From NCBI RefSeq assembly GCF_013602415.1, contig NZ_WPAG02000002.1, forward strand, positions 3,785,480 to 3,849,479: a DNA stretch of 64,000 nt, given 5' to 3'. Of the stretch, positions 9,422 through 19,503 are shown piece after piece. Numbering within the stretch: the first letter of the stretch is position 1; each line of letters starts with the position of its first letter. The DNA comes from Rhodococcus sp. B50. GTDB taxonomy: Bacteria; Actinomycetota; Actinomycetes; Mycobacteriales; Mycobacteriaceae. The translations under genes were made by a program, and so were the position numbers. The notes beneath the pieces are model-generated. The model was given only the letters and a program-made list of their open reading frames with translations. It ran no database searches and had not been told where the DNA came from.

Positions 9422-11898
9422 TTCTCATACCCTTCGTCGGCTGGGTCCGGCTCTCCCCGGAACCGGTGCAGAAGTCGCCTGCCCGCCAGGAACAGCAGGA
9501 GTGCTCCTGCACACCCCGTGACGACGGCGAGGATCTGGCCGTACGCATTGGAACGTACCGTCACCGTCGTCGGGCTGCCGAGAGGCAGGCCGGAGTCGGT
9601 GGTGAGCGCGAACTCCAACCGGAGGTTCCGTGAGTCGCTGATCTGTGCCGGCACCGTGAGGGTGCGGCTGCCGCGCGGCGGGAGCGGGGTCGGCCCGATA
9701 TCGGTGATGTCCACTGTGTCGGGCACGTCCACCTGCAGTCGCACGGTGATGCCCACGGGCAGGTCGTTGCGCGCCGTCAGCAACAGCGGACTCTGTTCGG
9801 ACGTCAGGGTGTAGACACCGCCGGTCGAGATCACCGTCACGGCGTCGTAGATGTCGTCGACGGCCTCCCGCACCTCGGTGGCGCGGTGCTCGCCGGTCGC
9901 GTAGGCGCCATCGGCGTCGTCGCCGCGACGACCGGCCAGGGTCATCGCGCGCAGCAGGTCCTCGCGCAGCGGGGCGGTGAACTGCTGCGGGGTCAGCTGG
10001 GCCTGCGGGTCCTCGACCAGCGCGGTCTGGATCGCGTCGAGACGGCGGATCTGTTCGTCGGCCTCGGAGACGACGGCGGCCGAGGCACCGTCGGTGATCG
10101 CCTGTTCGGGATAGACGAGCAGCGAGGCGGTCGGGTCGTTCGCGGTGCTCGCGGCCGCGTCGACGAGTGCGGCGAGGGGGCGGGGCGTGGTCAGACCCGA
10201 CCGGACGAGTGTGGACAGCATGGACAGCACGGCGGCGGCGTCGTCCGGTGACGCCGACCAGTTCTGCGGTGGCGCGAACAGCACCGATCGACCCGTGGCC
10301 GGCGGTGCCGTCCCGGTGGCCTCGCTGACCGTCGGCACCAGGGCGGGCCAGGCCAGCGCCCCGAGGGAGTCCTGCAGGCGGGCCGTGGAGGAGTCGCGGG
10401 AGAGGTCGTAGCGCGCCGCGGTGGGGACGAAGGACGGTGTCTGCGGGTCGGTACCCATTCCCGCCAGTGCCGCGGAACCGGACGAGTCGAACAGGGCGGC
10501 GGTGAGGCCGGAGACACCGGAGATCCGGAAGCCGTTGCCACCGGGCGCGGTGGACGCCGGTGTCGTACCCGCGAGCAGGGCGCGACCGCCTTCGACGGCG
10601 TTGTCGGACAGCAGAGCGGTCACCGGGCCGTCGGCGGTGAGCATCGCTCCGGTCTTCTCGGTGAGGACTCCGGAGTCGGGCCACACCACGCGCGGGGTCG
10701 AGGTGATGCCGAGGATCGAATCGACGATCGCTGCCGGCGACCCGAGCGCCGATTCGGTGAGTGACGAGTCGGCGAGGTCGGCGAGGGCGGTGAGATCGAC
10801 CTGGGCGAACGGCACCGCCATCGTGCAGGTCGTCGCGGCGAGGGCGCGCAACCGCTCGAGCCAGGCGACCGCAGCGTCCGTGCCTGTTCCCGGCCGCGCG
10901 TCGCCGGTCGGTTCGTCCGGGTCCTCGACCACCAGATAGTCGCGTGTCATGTTCGCCACGGTCACGAGGAGATCCGGGTCCACGGCCAGGCACAGTCCCT
11001 CGAGGACGCGGGGCTCGGTGCGGGCGGTGTCCTCGACGGCGCGCAGCAGGCCGTCCAGCCGTCCGCCCTCGGCGAGCGAGACGGCGAGGGCGTCGTCGAT
11101 CAGGCGTACGGGTTCGGCGCCGGAACCGGCCACGCCGGCGGCGAGCCGGGGCCGGTCGGCCAACGGCCACAGCATCGTGACGGCGGCGGGGCGGGACACA
11201 TCGGGAGGCACGGCGGGGAACGGCTTCTGGTCGCTGTCGAGCAGGCCGTCGTCGGACGAGCGGGTCGTGCCCCGCGACCCGCCGTTCCCGGTTTCGGTCT
11301 CCTCGGTGACCTCGTCGCTCGCGGGAACCGCGAGCACGGGCAGCAGGAAGCGTGCGTCGTCGAGCCGGGCCGCCCCGCCGTATTCGGGGACCCCGTTGAC
11401 GTTCACCAGCAGCGGGTAGACACCGGGAGCATCGATGTCGAGCGAGGGAATCAGGTCGGAGCGCAGTGGCAGTTCGAGTTCGAAGTCGGCGCGCTCACCT
11501 TGTTCCAGCCTGTCGGCGACCTCCTCGAACTCGCCGACGGTGTCGAATCCGGCCTGGTCGAGGGACAGCGAGGTGCGCAGGGCCGTGGAATCCGAGATCA
11601 CGGGTGCGCGCTGCAGTCGCACCCAGACGTCCTCGACGTCCCGGTCGCCGATATTCGTCACCGTGCCGCGGACCGTGACGACGGACCCGCTCGTGAGTGT
11701 GACGGTCTGCGGCGTCACCTCGTCGATGCTCAGCTCGAGGAAGCGCGGCTGATCGGGGTCGGTCTGCGCCGCGGCCGGATTCGCCGCCGCCGTCGGGAGA
11801 AGAGTCGTCGGCAGGAAAGGCGTCACACCTGCCGTTGTGAGGACGAGTACGAGCACGGCGAGCACCGCGGCGCCCGCCCGGGACACCACCACCGTCAT
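9418..11898 (-). CDS. DUF6049 family secreted/membrane protein
   Basis: An 826-residue protein of unknown function, matching the position of mycobacterial Rv3909 between mutT4 and mviN. It has an N-terminal signal-like hydrophobic segment ([16 protein letters not shown]), a long exported region, and a C-terminal membrane helix (about residues 785-805, [18 protein letters not shown]) followed by a basic tail. An early domain ([22 protein letters not shown]) resembles bacterial beta-sandwich modules. Its ATG overlaps the stop of the NUDIX gene (ATGA) and its stop overlaps the murJ start, so the three are probably translated together. A role in envelope assembly with MurJ is an inference from this linkage only. 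Confidence 0.85.
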   Translation of the reverse strand: MTVVVSRAGAAVLAVLVLVLTTAGVTPFLPTTLLPTAAANPAAAQTDPDQPRFLELSIDEVTPQTVTLTSGSVVTVRGTVTNIGDRDVEDVWVRLQRAPVISDSTALRTSLSLDQAGFDTVGEFEEVADRLEQGERADFELELPLRSDLIPSLDIDAPGVYPLLVNVNGVPEYGGAARLDDARFLLPVLAVPASDEVTEETETGNGGSRGTTRSSDDGLLDSDQKPFPAVPPDVSRPAAVTMLWPLADRPRLAAGVAGSGAEPVRLIDDALAVSLAEGGRLDGLLRAVEDTARTEPRVLEGLCLAVDPDLLVTVANMTRDYLVVEDPDEPTGDARPGTGTDAAVAWLERLRALAATTCTMAVPFAQVDLTALADLADSSLTESALGSPAAIVDSILGITSTPRVVWPDSGVLTEKTGAMLTADGPVTALLSDNAVEGGRALLAGTTPASTAPGGNGFRISGVSGLTAALFDSSGSAALAGMGTDPQTPSFVPTAARYDLSRDSSTARLQDSLGALAWPALVPTVSEATGTAPPATGRSVLFAPPQNWSASPDDAAAVLSMLSTLVRSGLTTPRPLAALVDAAASTANDPTASLLVYPEQAITDGASAAVVSEADEQIRRLDAIQTALVEDPQAQLTPQQFTAPLREDLLRAMTLAGRRGDDADGAYATGEHRATEVREAVDDIYDAVTVISTGGVYTLTSEQSPLLLTARNDLPVGITVRLQVDVPDTVDITDIGPTPLPPRGSRTLTVPAQISDSRNLRLEFALTTDSGLPLGSPTTVTVRSNAYGQILAVVTGCAGALLLFLAGRRLLHRFRGEPDPADEGYEK

Positions 11899-12500
11899 CC
11901 GCGTGGGGCCCCCGGTTCGTCGACATCGGGCAGTCGCTTCTGATCCATCTCGGCGATGAGCCGATCGGCGATGTCCGCGAGCTTGCGCTCGTCGGCGTAT
12001 GCCAGGCGGGTCCGCAGTTCCCGCAGCGGCACCCACGCCACCTCGGTGACCTCGACGTCCGCGTCGGAGAGTTCTCCGCCCAGATAGCGCAGCAGATAGT
12101 GGTGCACGGTCTTGTGGACCCGGCGACCTTCGGTGACGAACCAGTAGTCGATGCTGCCCAACTCGGCGAGGACCGTACTGCGCACCCCGGTCTCCTCGTG
12201 GACCTCGCGCATCGCGGTTTCCTCGGCGGTCTCGCCCTGCTCGATGTGGCCCTTCGGCAACGACCACAGCAGGCGGCCCCGCCGGTCGGTGCGGCCGATC
12301 AGCGCAGCGCAGAGTTTCTCGGGTGGACCTCCGAGTCCGTCGACCACCAGACCTCCTGCGGAGGTTTCGCGGACGGTCCGCATGCGGGGTCCGGGTGAAG
12401 CGGACGAACCGGGCGAAGCGCCGTGAGCGGTCTTCTTGGTGCCCGCGCCACGCCGCCGCGAGCTGCGGCGGTTACGGTTGGCACGTTCGGCGGGCGACAC
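11895..12500 (-). CDS. mutT4: NUDIX hydrolase (MutT4-like)
   Basis: A 201-residue protein. A basic N-terminal tail of about 40 residues is followed by a NUDIX domain starting [11 protein letters not shown]. The NUDIX box is complete ([23 protein letters not shown]), with the essential glutamates of REVHEE. Such enzymes hydrolyse nucleoside diphosphates linked to another moiety; the mycobacterial homologue Rv3908 is called MutT4. GTG 12500 is the only good start. It is divergent from pcnA and is the first gene of the NUDIX-DUF6049-murJ unit. Confidence 0.9.
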   Translation of the reverse strand: MSPAERANRNRRSSRRRGAGTKKTAHGASPGSSASPGPRMRTVRETSAGGLVVDGLGGPPEKLCAALIGRTDRRGRLLWSLPKGHIEQGETAEETAMREVHEETGVRSTVLAELGSIDYWFVTEGRRVHKTVHHYLLRYLGGELSDADVEVTEVAWVPLRELRTRLAYADERKLADIADRLIAEMDQKRLPDVDEPGAPRG

Positions 12501-12516
12501 CTCATAGATAGTAGAT

Positions 12517-12532
12517 GGACCGACGTCGGTCC
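12517..12532. promoter_or_regulatory. Perfect 16-base palindrome between mutT4 and pcnA
   Basis: GGACCGACGTCGGTCC reads identically on both strands and sits in the middle of the 75-base divergent gap between the NUDIX gene and pcnA. It may be an operator for either gene. No cognate regulator is adjacent. Confidence 0.45.
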
Positions 12533-12575
12533 CGGCTCAACCACACGAACGTGCTGCTCGGTAAGGTGCAAAGAC

Positions 12576-14030
12576 GTGAACTCCCCCACCGCGGACACCG
12601 ACCGTCGCACCCGGCTGCTCGCCGGAGCCGAGGCCACTCTGCGTGATCTGTCCGACATCCTCGCCCCGCTGGGTGCGCGGTTCGCCGACGCCGGCCACGA
12701 GCTGTATCTCGTCGGTGGCAGCGTGCGCGACGCGCTGCTCGGTCGCCTCGGCACCGATCTCGACTTCACCACCGACGCGCGTCCGGAGGTCGTGCAGGAG
12801 CTGCTGCGCGGATTCGTCGACCATCAGTGGGACACGGGCATCGACTTCGGCACGATCAGTGCGGTGAAGGGACTCGAGCAACTCGAGATCACCACCTTCC
12901 GCAGCGACGCCTACGACCGTGTCACGCGCCACCCCATCGTGAAGTACGGCACGAGTCTCGAGGACGATCTCGTGCGCCGCGACTTCACCGTCAACGCGAT
13001 GGCCGTGCGCATCGGCGCGGACGGCGCGGGCGAGTTCGTCGACCCCCTCGGCGGCATGGACGCCCTGCTCGCCGGCGTGCTCGACACCCCCGCGAAGCCC
13101 GAGGACTCCTTCCACGACGACCCGTTGCGCATGCTCCGTGCGGCGCGCTTCGTCTCCCAGCTCGGATTCGCCCTCACCGAGCGCGTGCACACCGCGATCG
13201 TCGCCATGGCCGACGAGATCCTGCGGATCAGCGCGGAGCGGGTGCAGGCCGAGCTCGACAAGCTGATCCTCGGCGAATACCCGATCGAAGGTATCGACAC
13301 GATGGTCGAGACGGGGCTCGCGCAGCGGGTGATCCCCGAGATCCCCGCGATGAAGCTCGAGATCGACGAGCACCACCAGCACAAGGACGTCTACTGGCAT
13401 TCGCTGACCGTCCTGAAGCAGGCCATCGACCTCGAGGACGGCGACCCCGATCTCGTCCTGCGGTGGGCCGCCCTGCTGCACGACATCGGCAAGCCCGATA
13501 CCAAGCGCAACGAGCCGCACGGCGGCGTCAGCTTCCACCACCACGAGGTGGTCGGCGCGAAACTCGTGCGCAAGCGCATGCGCGCGCTCAAGTACTCGAA
13601 GCAGATGATCGAGGACGTGAGCCGCCTGGTGTTCCTGCATTTGCGCTTCCACGGGTACGGCAAGGGCCAGTGGACGGATTCGGCGGTGCGGCGCTATGTG
13701 CACGATGCCGGGCCGCTGCTGCCGAAGCTCCACAAGCTCGTGCGCGCCGACTGCACGACCCGCAACAAGCGTCGTGCCGCTGCGCTGCGAGCCACCTACG
13801 ACGGTCTCGAGGAACGGATCGAGCGGATCGCCGCCGAGGAGGATCTCGCCAAGGTGCGGCCCGACCTCGACGGCAATGCGATCATGGAACTTCTCGGGAT
13901 CCCCGCAGGTCCGGCGGTCGGCAAGGCGTGGACCTTCCTCAAGGAACTCCGGCTCGATCGTGGTCCGCTCGAGCGCGACGAGGCCGAGGCCGCGCTGCTC
14001 GAGTGGTGGGCGCAACAGCAGAAAGCCTGA
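12576..14030 (+). CDS. pcnA: CCA tRNA nucleotidyltransferase
   Basis: A 484-residue enzyme that adds or repairs the 3'-terminal CCA of tRNAs. The nucleotidyltransferase head has YLVGGSVRDALLGR and the metal-binding DLDFTTDA; RRDFTVNAMAV and the helix of DDPLRMLRAARFVSQLGF follow. The C-terminal half contains an HD phosphohydrolase domain (LLHDIGKP at about residue 300, HHHEVVGAKL). The GTG at 12576 was chosen because AAGG lies eight bases before it and the length then matches mycobacterial PcnA (Rv3907c). The gene is divergent from mutT4. Confidence 0.95.
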   Translation: MNSPTADTDRRTRLLAGAEATLRDLSDILAPLGARFADAGHELYLVGGSVRDALLGRLGTDLDFTTDARPEVVQELLRGFVDHQWDTGIDFGTISAVKGLEQLEITTFRSDAYDRVTRHPIVKYGTSLEDDLVRRDFTVNAMAVRIGADGAGEFVDPLGGMDALLAGVLDTPAKPEDSFHDDPLRMLRAARFVSQLGFALTERVHTAIVAMADEILRISAERVQAELDKLILGEYPIEGIDTMVETGLAQRVIPEIPAMKLEIDEHHQHKDVYWHSLTVLKQAIDLEDGDPDLVLRWAALLHDIGKPDTKRNEPHGGVSFHHHEVVGAKLVRKRMRALKYSKQMIEDVSRLVFLHLRFHGYGKGQWTDSAVRRYVHDAGPLLPKLHKLVRADCTTRNKRRAAALRATYDGLEERIERIAAEEDLAKVRPDLDGNAIMELLGIPAGPAVGKAWTFLKELRLDRGPLERDEAEAALLEWWAQQQKA

Positions 14031-14102
14031 CCTCACACCGCCGTGACGGCGTCACCTCACACCGCCGTGACGGCGTCACCTCACACCGCCGTGAAGCCGA
14101 GG
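14031..14102. repeat. 24-base tandem repeat, three copies, directly after pcnA
   Basis: Units at 14031-14054 and 14055-14078 are identical; the third (14079-14102) diverges in its last third. Each unit starts CCTCACACCGCCGTGA and contains an internal dyad (GACGCCGTCACGG region). The array begins immediately at the pcnA stop codon and ends about 100 bases before the nitrate reductase start. There are no spacers, so it is not a CRISPR array. Confidence 0.9.
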
Positions 14103-14205
14103 TGAGCCAGATGTCACCGCGTGCTCACCGCGGTTGATGCCACCGCAACACCTCTTCTCCAGCATGGACACCGGCGTAGTCGAGACGGTGCCTAGGAGTT
14201 GCGGG

Positions 14206-17200
14206 ATGCAGGACGAGATCACCACGGTGAAATCCACCTGCTCCTACTGCGGTGTGGGATGCGGGATGCTCCTCGACGTCGCCGTCGACCGGGCAACGGG
14301 TGATCGACGAGTGGTGAGGGCATACGGAGACAAGGATCATCCGACCAACAGGGGCCGGTTGTGTACGAAGGGCGCGACGAGTGCCGAGATGCTCGCGGCC
14401 GGGGGCCGGCTCGAGACGGCGTGGCTGCGTAGCAAGCGGCCCGGTGCCCCGCGTCCCGAGGATGCAGCCGACCTTGCACCGCTCCCCCTCGACGATGCGA
14501 TCGCCGAGACCGCGCGACGCCTGAGCGATATCGTCGCGGCCCACGGCCCCGACGCGGTGTCCCTCTACGTCTCGGGACAGATGTCCCTCGAGGCCCAGTA
14601 CCTCGCGACCAAGCTCGCGAAGGGTTATCTGCGCACGTCGCACATGGAGTCGAACTCGAGACTGTGCATGGCCGGCGCCGCCACGGGTTACAAGCAGTCG
14701 CTCGGATCCGACGGCCCACCCGGTTCGTACGAGGACTTCGACCACGCCGACGTCTTCTTCGTCTCGGGTTCCAACATGGCCGACTGCCATCCGATCCTGT
14801 TCCTCCGGATGATGGATCGGGTCAAGGCGGGAGCGCGGCTGATCGTCGTCGATCCGCGGCGCACCGCCACGGCCGACAAGGCCGACCTGTTCCTGCAGAT
14901 CGCGCCGGGCACCGACCTCGCGTTGCTCAACGGACTGCTGCATCTGATCGTCGAGAACGGACACGTCGACCGCGCCTTCGTCGAGGAGTACACCGACGGC
15001 TGGGACGCGATGGAGTCCTTCCTCGCCGGCTATCCGCCACATCTCGTCGCCGAGATCACCGGCCTGGCCGAAGCCGACATCCGCACGGCGGCGCAGTGGA
15101 TCGGCGAGGCCGGCGACTGGATGAGCTGCTGGACGATGGGCCTGAACCAGAGCACCCACGGCACGTGGAACACCAACGCCATCTGCAATCTGCACCTCGC
15201 GACCGGGGCGATCTCCCGCACCGGCAGCGGTCCGTTCTCCCTCACCGGCCAGCCCAACGCGATGGGTGGCCGCGAGATGGGATACATGGGGCCGGGTCTG
15301 CCGGGGCAGCGCAGCGTGCTCTCCGACGACGACCGTGCGTTCGTCGAGGATCGCTGGTCGCTGCCACGCGGCACGCTACGCACCGAGGGCGGCGGCGGCA
15401 CCGTCGACATGTTCGAGCGGATGGCCGCCGGAGAGATCAAGGCGTGCTGGATCATCTGCACCAATCCCGTGGCGTCGATCGCGAACAGGGGCACCGTTCT
15501 CGAGGCACTCGGGAAGGCCGAACTCGTGATCGTGCAGGACGTCTATCTCGAGACCGAAACCGCCACGTACGCAGACGTTCTCCTGCCTGCTGCGTTGTGG
15601 GCCGAATCCGAGTACGTCACCGTGGGATCCGACCGCACCGTCAACCTCCTGCAGCAGGCCGTCGAACCTGTCGGCGAGTCGTTGCCCGACTGGGAGATCA
15701 TCGCGCGGGTCGCGCAGGAGTTGGGCTTCGGCGACGCCTTCGACTACTCGAGTGCCGAGGAGGTCTTCGAGGAGATCACCGGGTTCGCCAATCCGCAGAC
15801 CGGTTACGACCTGCGCGGCATGACCTACGACCGACTGCGGGAAGGACCCGTGCAGTGGCCGTGCCCACCGCAGTCGACCGACACACGTCATCCCCTCCGC
15901 TATCTCAACGACGGCACGAGCCGGACGCCGGTGGTGCGCGAGGACGGATCCAGACCGCGCCTGGCGTTCGCAACCCCCGACGGCCGTGCCCGTTTCTTCC
16001 CGCGACCACACATGCCCGCCGCGGAGATGCCCGACGATGAACACCCGTTCGTGCTGAACACCGGACGGGTCCAGCACCAGTGGCACACCCTCACCAAGAC
16101 GGGGAAGGTCGAGAAACTCACCAAGTTGAATCCCGGGCCGTTCGTCGAGATCAACCCCGAGGACGCACAACACCTTTCGATCGTCGAGGGTGATCGCGTC
16201 GAGATCGCGTCGCGTCGGGGGCGAGCCGTGCTACCCGCCGTCGTCACCGATCGGGTGCTCTCCGGAAACTGCTTTGCACCCTTCCACTGGAACGACCTGT
16301 TCGGCGACGACCTCGCCGTCAACGCCGTGACGAACGACGCCGTCGACCCGGCCTCGCTGCAACCCGAGTTCAAGGTCTGCGCCGTGTCGGTGCGGAAGGT
16401 CGCAGGCGGGAACGGACCGGTACTCGAGGACGGTTCGGTGATCGACCGCCTCGAGGCCGCGCTGGGACTCGAGAGTGTTCCTGCGCCGACCTTCGACGAC
16501 ACCGAACGCGGTTATCTCGCCGGACTTCTCGCCGGGCTCAGGACAGCGGATATCACTGCGACACCCATACTTCCGGAAACAGCACCGTTCCCGGCCGACA
16601 AGCGCGCCTGGGTCGACGGCCTGCTCGCCGGAATGTACGCGCACTCGATTCCGGTGCCGGACACGGCGTCCGGTGAGACGGTGCCGGACGGACCGGCCGT
16701 CGTGGTGGCCTGGTCGTCGCAGACCGGCAATGCCGAATCCTTCGCGGCGAGTTGTGCACAACGTCTCCGCGACGCCGGTCGAACGGTGCGCCTGACGGGA
16801 TTGAACGAACTCGATATCGCGACGCTGGCGGACATCGAGGAACTCGTGGTCGTCACGAGTACATTCGGCGACGGCGACCCGCCCGACAACGGTGGATCGT
16901 TCTGGCGGGCACTCGACGCCGACACCGCACCCGCTCTGTCCGGAACCCGCTACGCAGTGCTCGCTTTCGGTGACTCGAGCTACGACGACTTCTGTGGTTT
17001 CGGGCGACGTCTCGACGAACGTCTCGGTGGCCTCGGTGCGACCCGCCTGACCGCGCGGGTCGATTGCGAACCGGGAGAGGACGCACTCGCACAGAACTGG
17101 CTCGACACCCTCGTTCCGCTACTGGGTGGTTCGGCGACCCCGGCCGTGTCGGCCGCGTCCGCTCCCCCGGCTCCGGCGTACACCCGCACTTCACCGCTCG

Positions 17201-18291
17201 TCACCCGGATCACCCGCAACGTCGCGCTCAGCGGTGCCGGTTCGGCGAAGGACGTGCGCCAGTTCGGATTCGAGATCTTCGATCCCGCTTTCGAATACGA
17301 GGCCGGGGACGCGCTCGGGGTGATGCCGACCAACGGCCCGGAGGCCGTCGACGAATGGCTTCAGGTCACCGCACTCGACCCGGAGACCGCTGTCGAACTC
17401 GGCGACCGTCCCACCGTTCCGCTGATCGAAGCCGCGACCCGTCACCTCGACATCACCCGGGTCACACCGGAACTGCTGCGGTTCGTACAGAAGCAGAGCG
17501 GCAGCGCCGAACTCGCGAAACTTCTGCGACCGGGCAACAAGATCGAGCTGCAGCGGTGGCTGTGGGGACGGCAGGCGATGGACGTCATCGCCGAGTACCC
17601 GTTCAAGGCGCCCTGGGGCGAATGGAAGGAACTCCTCGGTCGCCTGCGTCCGCGCCTGTACTCGATCTCGTCGAGCCCCAGGACGAATCCCCGCGAGGTG
17701 CAGCTGACGGTGTCGGTGGTGCGCTACGAGTTCGAGGGTCGCTCCCGGGCGGGCGTGTGCTCGTCCTTCCTCGCCGATCACAGCAAGGGCGTGGACATTC
17801 CGATCTTCGTGCAGCGCAACGAACACTTCCGGCCACCGGCCCCGGAGACCGACATGATCATGGTCGGTCCGGGCACGGGCATCGCGCCGTTCCGCGGCTT
17901 CCTCCACGACCGTCGCGAGGCCGGGCACACGGGTCGCAACTGGCTGTTCTTCGGCGACCAGCGGGCCGAGACCGACTATCTCTACCGCGACGAGATCGAG
18001 TCGATGCACGACGACGGCTTCCTCACCGAACTGGGACTGGCCTTCTCCCGCGACCAGCGGCAGAAGATCTACGTGCAGGACCGGATGCGCGAGCACGGCG
18101 CGCAGGTGTGGAAGTGGCTGCAGGACGGTGCCCACTTCTACGTGTGCGGCGACGCCGGCCGTATGGCGAAGGACGTCGACGCGGCTCTGCGCGAGGTGGT
18201 GCAGGCGCACGGACGGCTCGACCGGGACGCCGCCGCGGCGTACGTCGAGCAGATGGCCGCCGACAAACGGTACGTCCGCGACGTCTACTGA
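14206..18291 (+). CDS. Assimilatory-type nitrate reductase fused to a CysJ-like NADPH flavoprotein
   Basis: A 1361-residue fusion. Residues 1-60 hold a [4Fe-4S] site (C12, C15, C19, C53). The molybdopterin oxidoreductase part extends to about residue 740, with SNSRLCM near residue 150 giving the cysteine ligand to molybdenum typical of NasA/NarB nitrate reductases. From about residue 830 there is a flavodoxin domain (SSQTGNAESFA), then a CysJ-like FAD domain (RLYSISSSP, about 1150) and an NADPH-binding domain (GPGTGIAPFRGF, about 1221) ending in YVRDVY. One chain could therefore carry electrons from NADPH through FAD and FMN to the Mo site and reduce nitrate to nitrite. Start ATG 14206 has AGGAG seven bases upstream; two earlier in-frame starts lack one. 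The molybdate operon follows at once. No nitrite reductase is in the window. Confidence 0.88.
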   Translation: MQDEITTVKSTCSYCGVGCGMLLDVAVDRATGDRRVVRAYGDKDHPTNRGRLCTKGATSAEMLAAGGRLETAWLRSKRPGAPRPEDAADLAPLPLDDAIAETARRLSDIVAAHGPDAVSLYVSGQMSLEAQYLATKLAKGYLRTSHMESNSRLCMAGAATGYKQSLGSDGPPGSYEDFDHADVFFVSGSNMADCHPILFLRMMDRVKAGARLIVVDPRRTATADKADLFLQIAPGTDLALLNGLLHLIVENGHVDRAFVEEYTDGWDAMESFLAGYPPHLVAEITGLAEADIRTAAQWIGEAGDWMSCWTMGLNQSTHGTWNTNAICNLHLATGAISRTGSGPFSLTGQPNAMGGREMGYMGPGLPGQRSVLSDDDRAFVEDRWSLPRGTLRTEGGGGTVDMFERMAAGEIKACWIICTNPVASIANRGTVLEALGKAELVIVQDVYLETETATYADVLLPAALWAESEYVTVGSDRTVNLLQQAVEPVGESLPDWEIIARVAQELGFGDAFDYSSAEEVFEEITGFANPQTGYDLRGMTYDRLREGPVQWPCPPQSTDTRHPLRYLNDGTSRTPVVREDGSRPRLAFATPDGRARFFPRPHMPAAEMPDDEHPFVLNTGRVQHQWHTLTKTGKVEKLTKLNPGPFVEINPEDAQHLSIVEGDRVEIASRRGRAVLPAVVTDRVLSGNCFAPFHWNDLFGDDLAVNAVTNDAVDPASLQPEFKVCAVSVRKVAGGNGPVLEDGSVIDRLEAALGLESVPAPTFDDTERGYLAGLLAGLRTADITATPILPETAPFPADKRAWVDGLLAGMYAHSIPVPDTASGETVPDGPAVVVAWSSQTGNAESFAASCAQRLRDAGRTVRLTGLNELDIATLADIEELVVVTSTFGDGDPPDNGGSFWRALDADTAPALSGTRYAVLAFGDSSYDDFCGFGRRLDERLGGLGATRLTARVDCEPGEDALAQNWLDTLVPLLGGSATPAVSAASAPPAPAYTRTSPLVTRITRNVALSGAGSAKDVRQFGFEIFDPAFEYEAGDALGVMPTNGPEAVDEWLQVTALDPETAVELGDRPTVPLIEAATRHLDITRVTPELLRFVQKQSGSAELAKLLRPGNKIELQRWLWGRQAMDVIAEYPFKAPWGEWKELLGRLRPRLYSISSSPRTNPREVQLTVSVVRYEFEGRSRAGVCSSFLADHSKGVDIPIFVQRNEHFRPPAPETDMIMVGPGTGIAPFRGFLHDRREAGHTGRNWLFFGDQRAETDYLYRDEIESMHDDGFLTELGLAFSRDQRQKIYVQDRMREHGAQVWKWLQDGAHFYVCGDAGRMAKDVDAALREVVQAHGRLDRDAAAAYVEQMAADKRYVRDVY

Positions 18292-18355
18292 TTCCCTTGT
18301 TCGTCCGCGGATGCGGATATAACGTGTCGTTCATGACGCATTTGCGGAGACACCC

Positions 18356-18760
18356 GTGACCTCGATCCGGATCCGCGACGCCGCGTCGTTGCTGGGGGTC
18401 AGCGACGACACGGTACGTCGCTGGATCGACCAGGGGTTGCTGCGCGCCGGCAAGGACTCCGCCGGCCGCAAGACCGTCGACGGTCGCGAACTGGCCGAGT
18501 TCGCGCGCACCCAGGCGGACTCCGGTCCCGACCTGCTCGGGGTGGGCAGCTCTGCCCGCAACCGCTTCGTCGGACTCGTCACGCGCGTCGTCTCCGACAC
18601 CGTCATGTCGCAGGTGGAGATGCAGTGTGGTCCGCACCGCATCGTCTCGCTCATGAGCACCGAGGCCGTGACCGAACTCGGTCTCGAGCCGGGCAGCATC
18701 GGTGTGGCCGTCGTCAAGGCGACCACCGTCCTCGTCGAGACGCCCGGAGGAGCCGAATGA
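18356..18760 (+). CDS. HTH (MerR/excisionase-type) plus Mop/TOBE molybdate-binding protein
   Basis: A 134-residue protein with an N-terminal helix-turn-helix (RIRDAASLLGVSDDTVRRWIDQGLL) and a C-terminal Mop/TOBE domain (SARNRFVGLVTRVVSDTVMSQVEM to VKATTVLVE) of the kind that binds molybdate. It is probably a molybdate-responsive regulator of the transport genes it precedes. GTG 18356 has GGAG six bases upstream. Its stop overlaps the modA start (ATGA). It is distinct from ModE, which has a different helix-turn-helix and two TOBE domains. Confidence 0.85.
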   Translation: MTSIRIRDAASLLGVSDDTVRRWIDQGLLRAGKDSAGRKTVDGRELAEFARTQADSGPDLLGVGSSARNRFVGLVTRVVSDTVMSQVEMQCGPHRIVSLMSTEAVTELGLEPGSIGVAVVKATTVLVETPGGAE

Positions 18761-19503
18761 AGCGCCGGGCGCTCGCCGCACTCGCCGGCGCTGCAGCACT
18801 GACGTCGTGCGGCACCGGCGGAGGGGGCTCGGACGTCCTCACGGTCTATGCCGCGGCCTCGCTCCGGGCTCCGTTCACCGAGATCGCCGAACGGTTCGAG
18901 GAGACGAAGCCCGGAGTGACGGTGGAGTTCTCGTTCGCCGGCTCGTCCGATCTCGAGACCCAACTCGAGCAGGGTGCGCCGGCCGATGTCTTCGCCTCCG
19001 CCGATACCCGCACGATGGACGCCGCCGTCGAGGCCGGGCTCGTTACCGGAGAGCCGATCCCGTTCGCGACCAACACGCTCACGATCGTCACCGAACCCGG
19101 AAACCCCGAGAACATCACGTCGTTCGCCGATCTCGCCGGCGAGGATGTCTCGGTGGTCGTGTGCGCGCCCCAGGTGCCGTGCGGTGCGGCCACCACGCGA
19201 CTCGAGGAGGCCGCCGGTGCCGACCTCGAGCCGGTGTCCGAGGAGTCGTCGGTGAGCGACGTGCTCGGCAAGGTCACCTCGGGTCAAGCCGATGCCGGTC
19301 TGGTCTACCTCACGGACGCGATGAGTGCCGGTGACACAGTCACCGTCGTCTCCGTTCCGGAGGCCGCGGAGATCATCAACGTCTATCCCATTGCGAGTCT
19401 GTCCGATTCCCGCAACTCTACTCGCGCAGACGAGTTCGTGCGCTTCGTCACCGACGCGGACGGCCGGGCCGTCCTCGCCGATGCAGGCTTCGGTACACCG
19501 TGA
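18757..19503 (+). CDS. modA: Molybdate ABC transporter substrate-binding lipoprotein
   Basis: A 248-residue lipoprotein: the signal peptide ends in a lipobox (ALTSC, cysteine at about residue 18). The mature part follows the ModA pattern, opening [21 protein letters not shown], with [22 protein letters not shown] and [10 protein letters not shown]. It captures molybdate outside the membrane and delivers it to ModBC. The ATG overlaps the preceding stop and its own stop overlaps modB. Confidence 0.95.
   Translation: MKRRALAALAGAAALTSCGTGGGGSDVLTVYAAASLRAPFTEIAERFEETKPGVTVEFSFAGSSDLETQLEQGAPADVFASADTRTMDAAVEAGLVTGEPIPFATNTLTIVTEPGNPENITSFADLAGEDVSVVVCAPQVPCGAATTRLEEAAGADLEPVSEESSVSDVLGKVTSGQADAGLVYLTDAMSAGDTVTVVSVPEAAEIINVYPIASLSDSRNSTRADEFVRFVTDADGRAVLADAGFGTP

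Noticed and set aside
12537..14036. Antisense frame of about 499 codons across pcnA
   Set aside because: It mirrors the codon structure of pcnA, has no recognisable domain and covers a clearly functional gene.
14206..18291. Two genes, or a frameshifted pair, for nitrate reductase and sulfite reductase flavoprotein
   Set aside because: The frame is unbroken from the iron-sulfur site to the terminal VRDVY with no internal start having a convincing ribosome-binding site, so it is one fused protein.
18310..18356. ModE-like half site (ATATAACG) before the molybdate operon
   Set aside because: Only one half is present and the local regulator is an HTH-Mop protein, not ModE, so the match is too weak to call.
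14664..18359. Arg-rich long frames overlapping the nitrate reductase fusion
   Set aside because: Frame-shifted readings of the same GC-rich gene without motifs; the fusion frame is continuous through all its domains.
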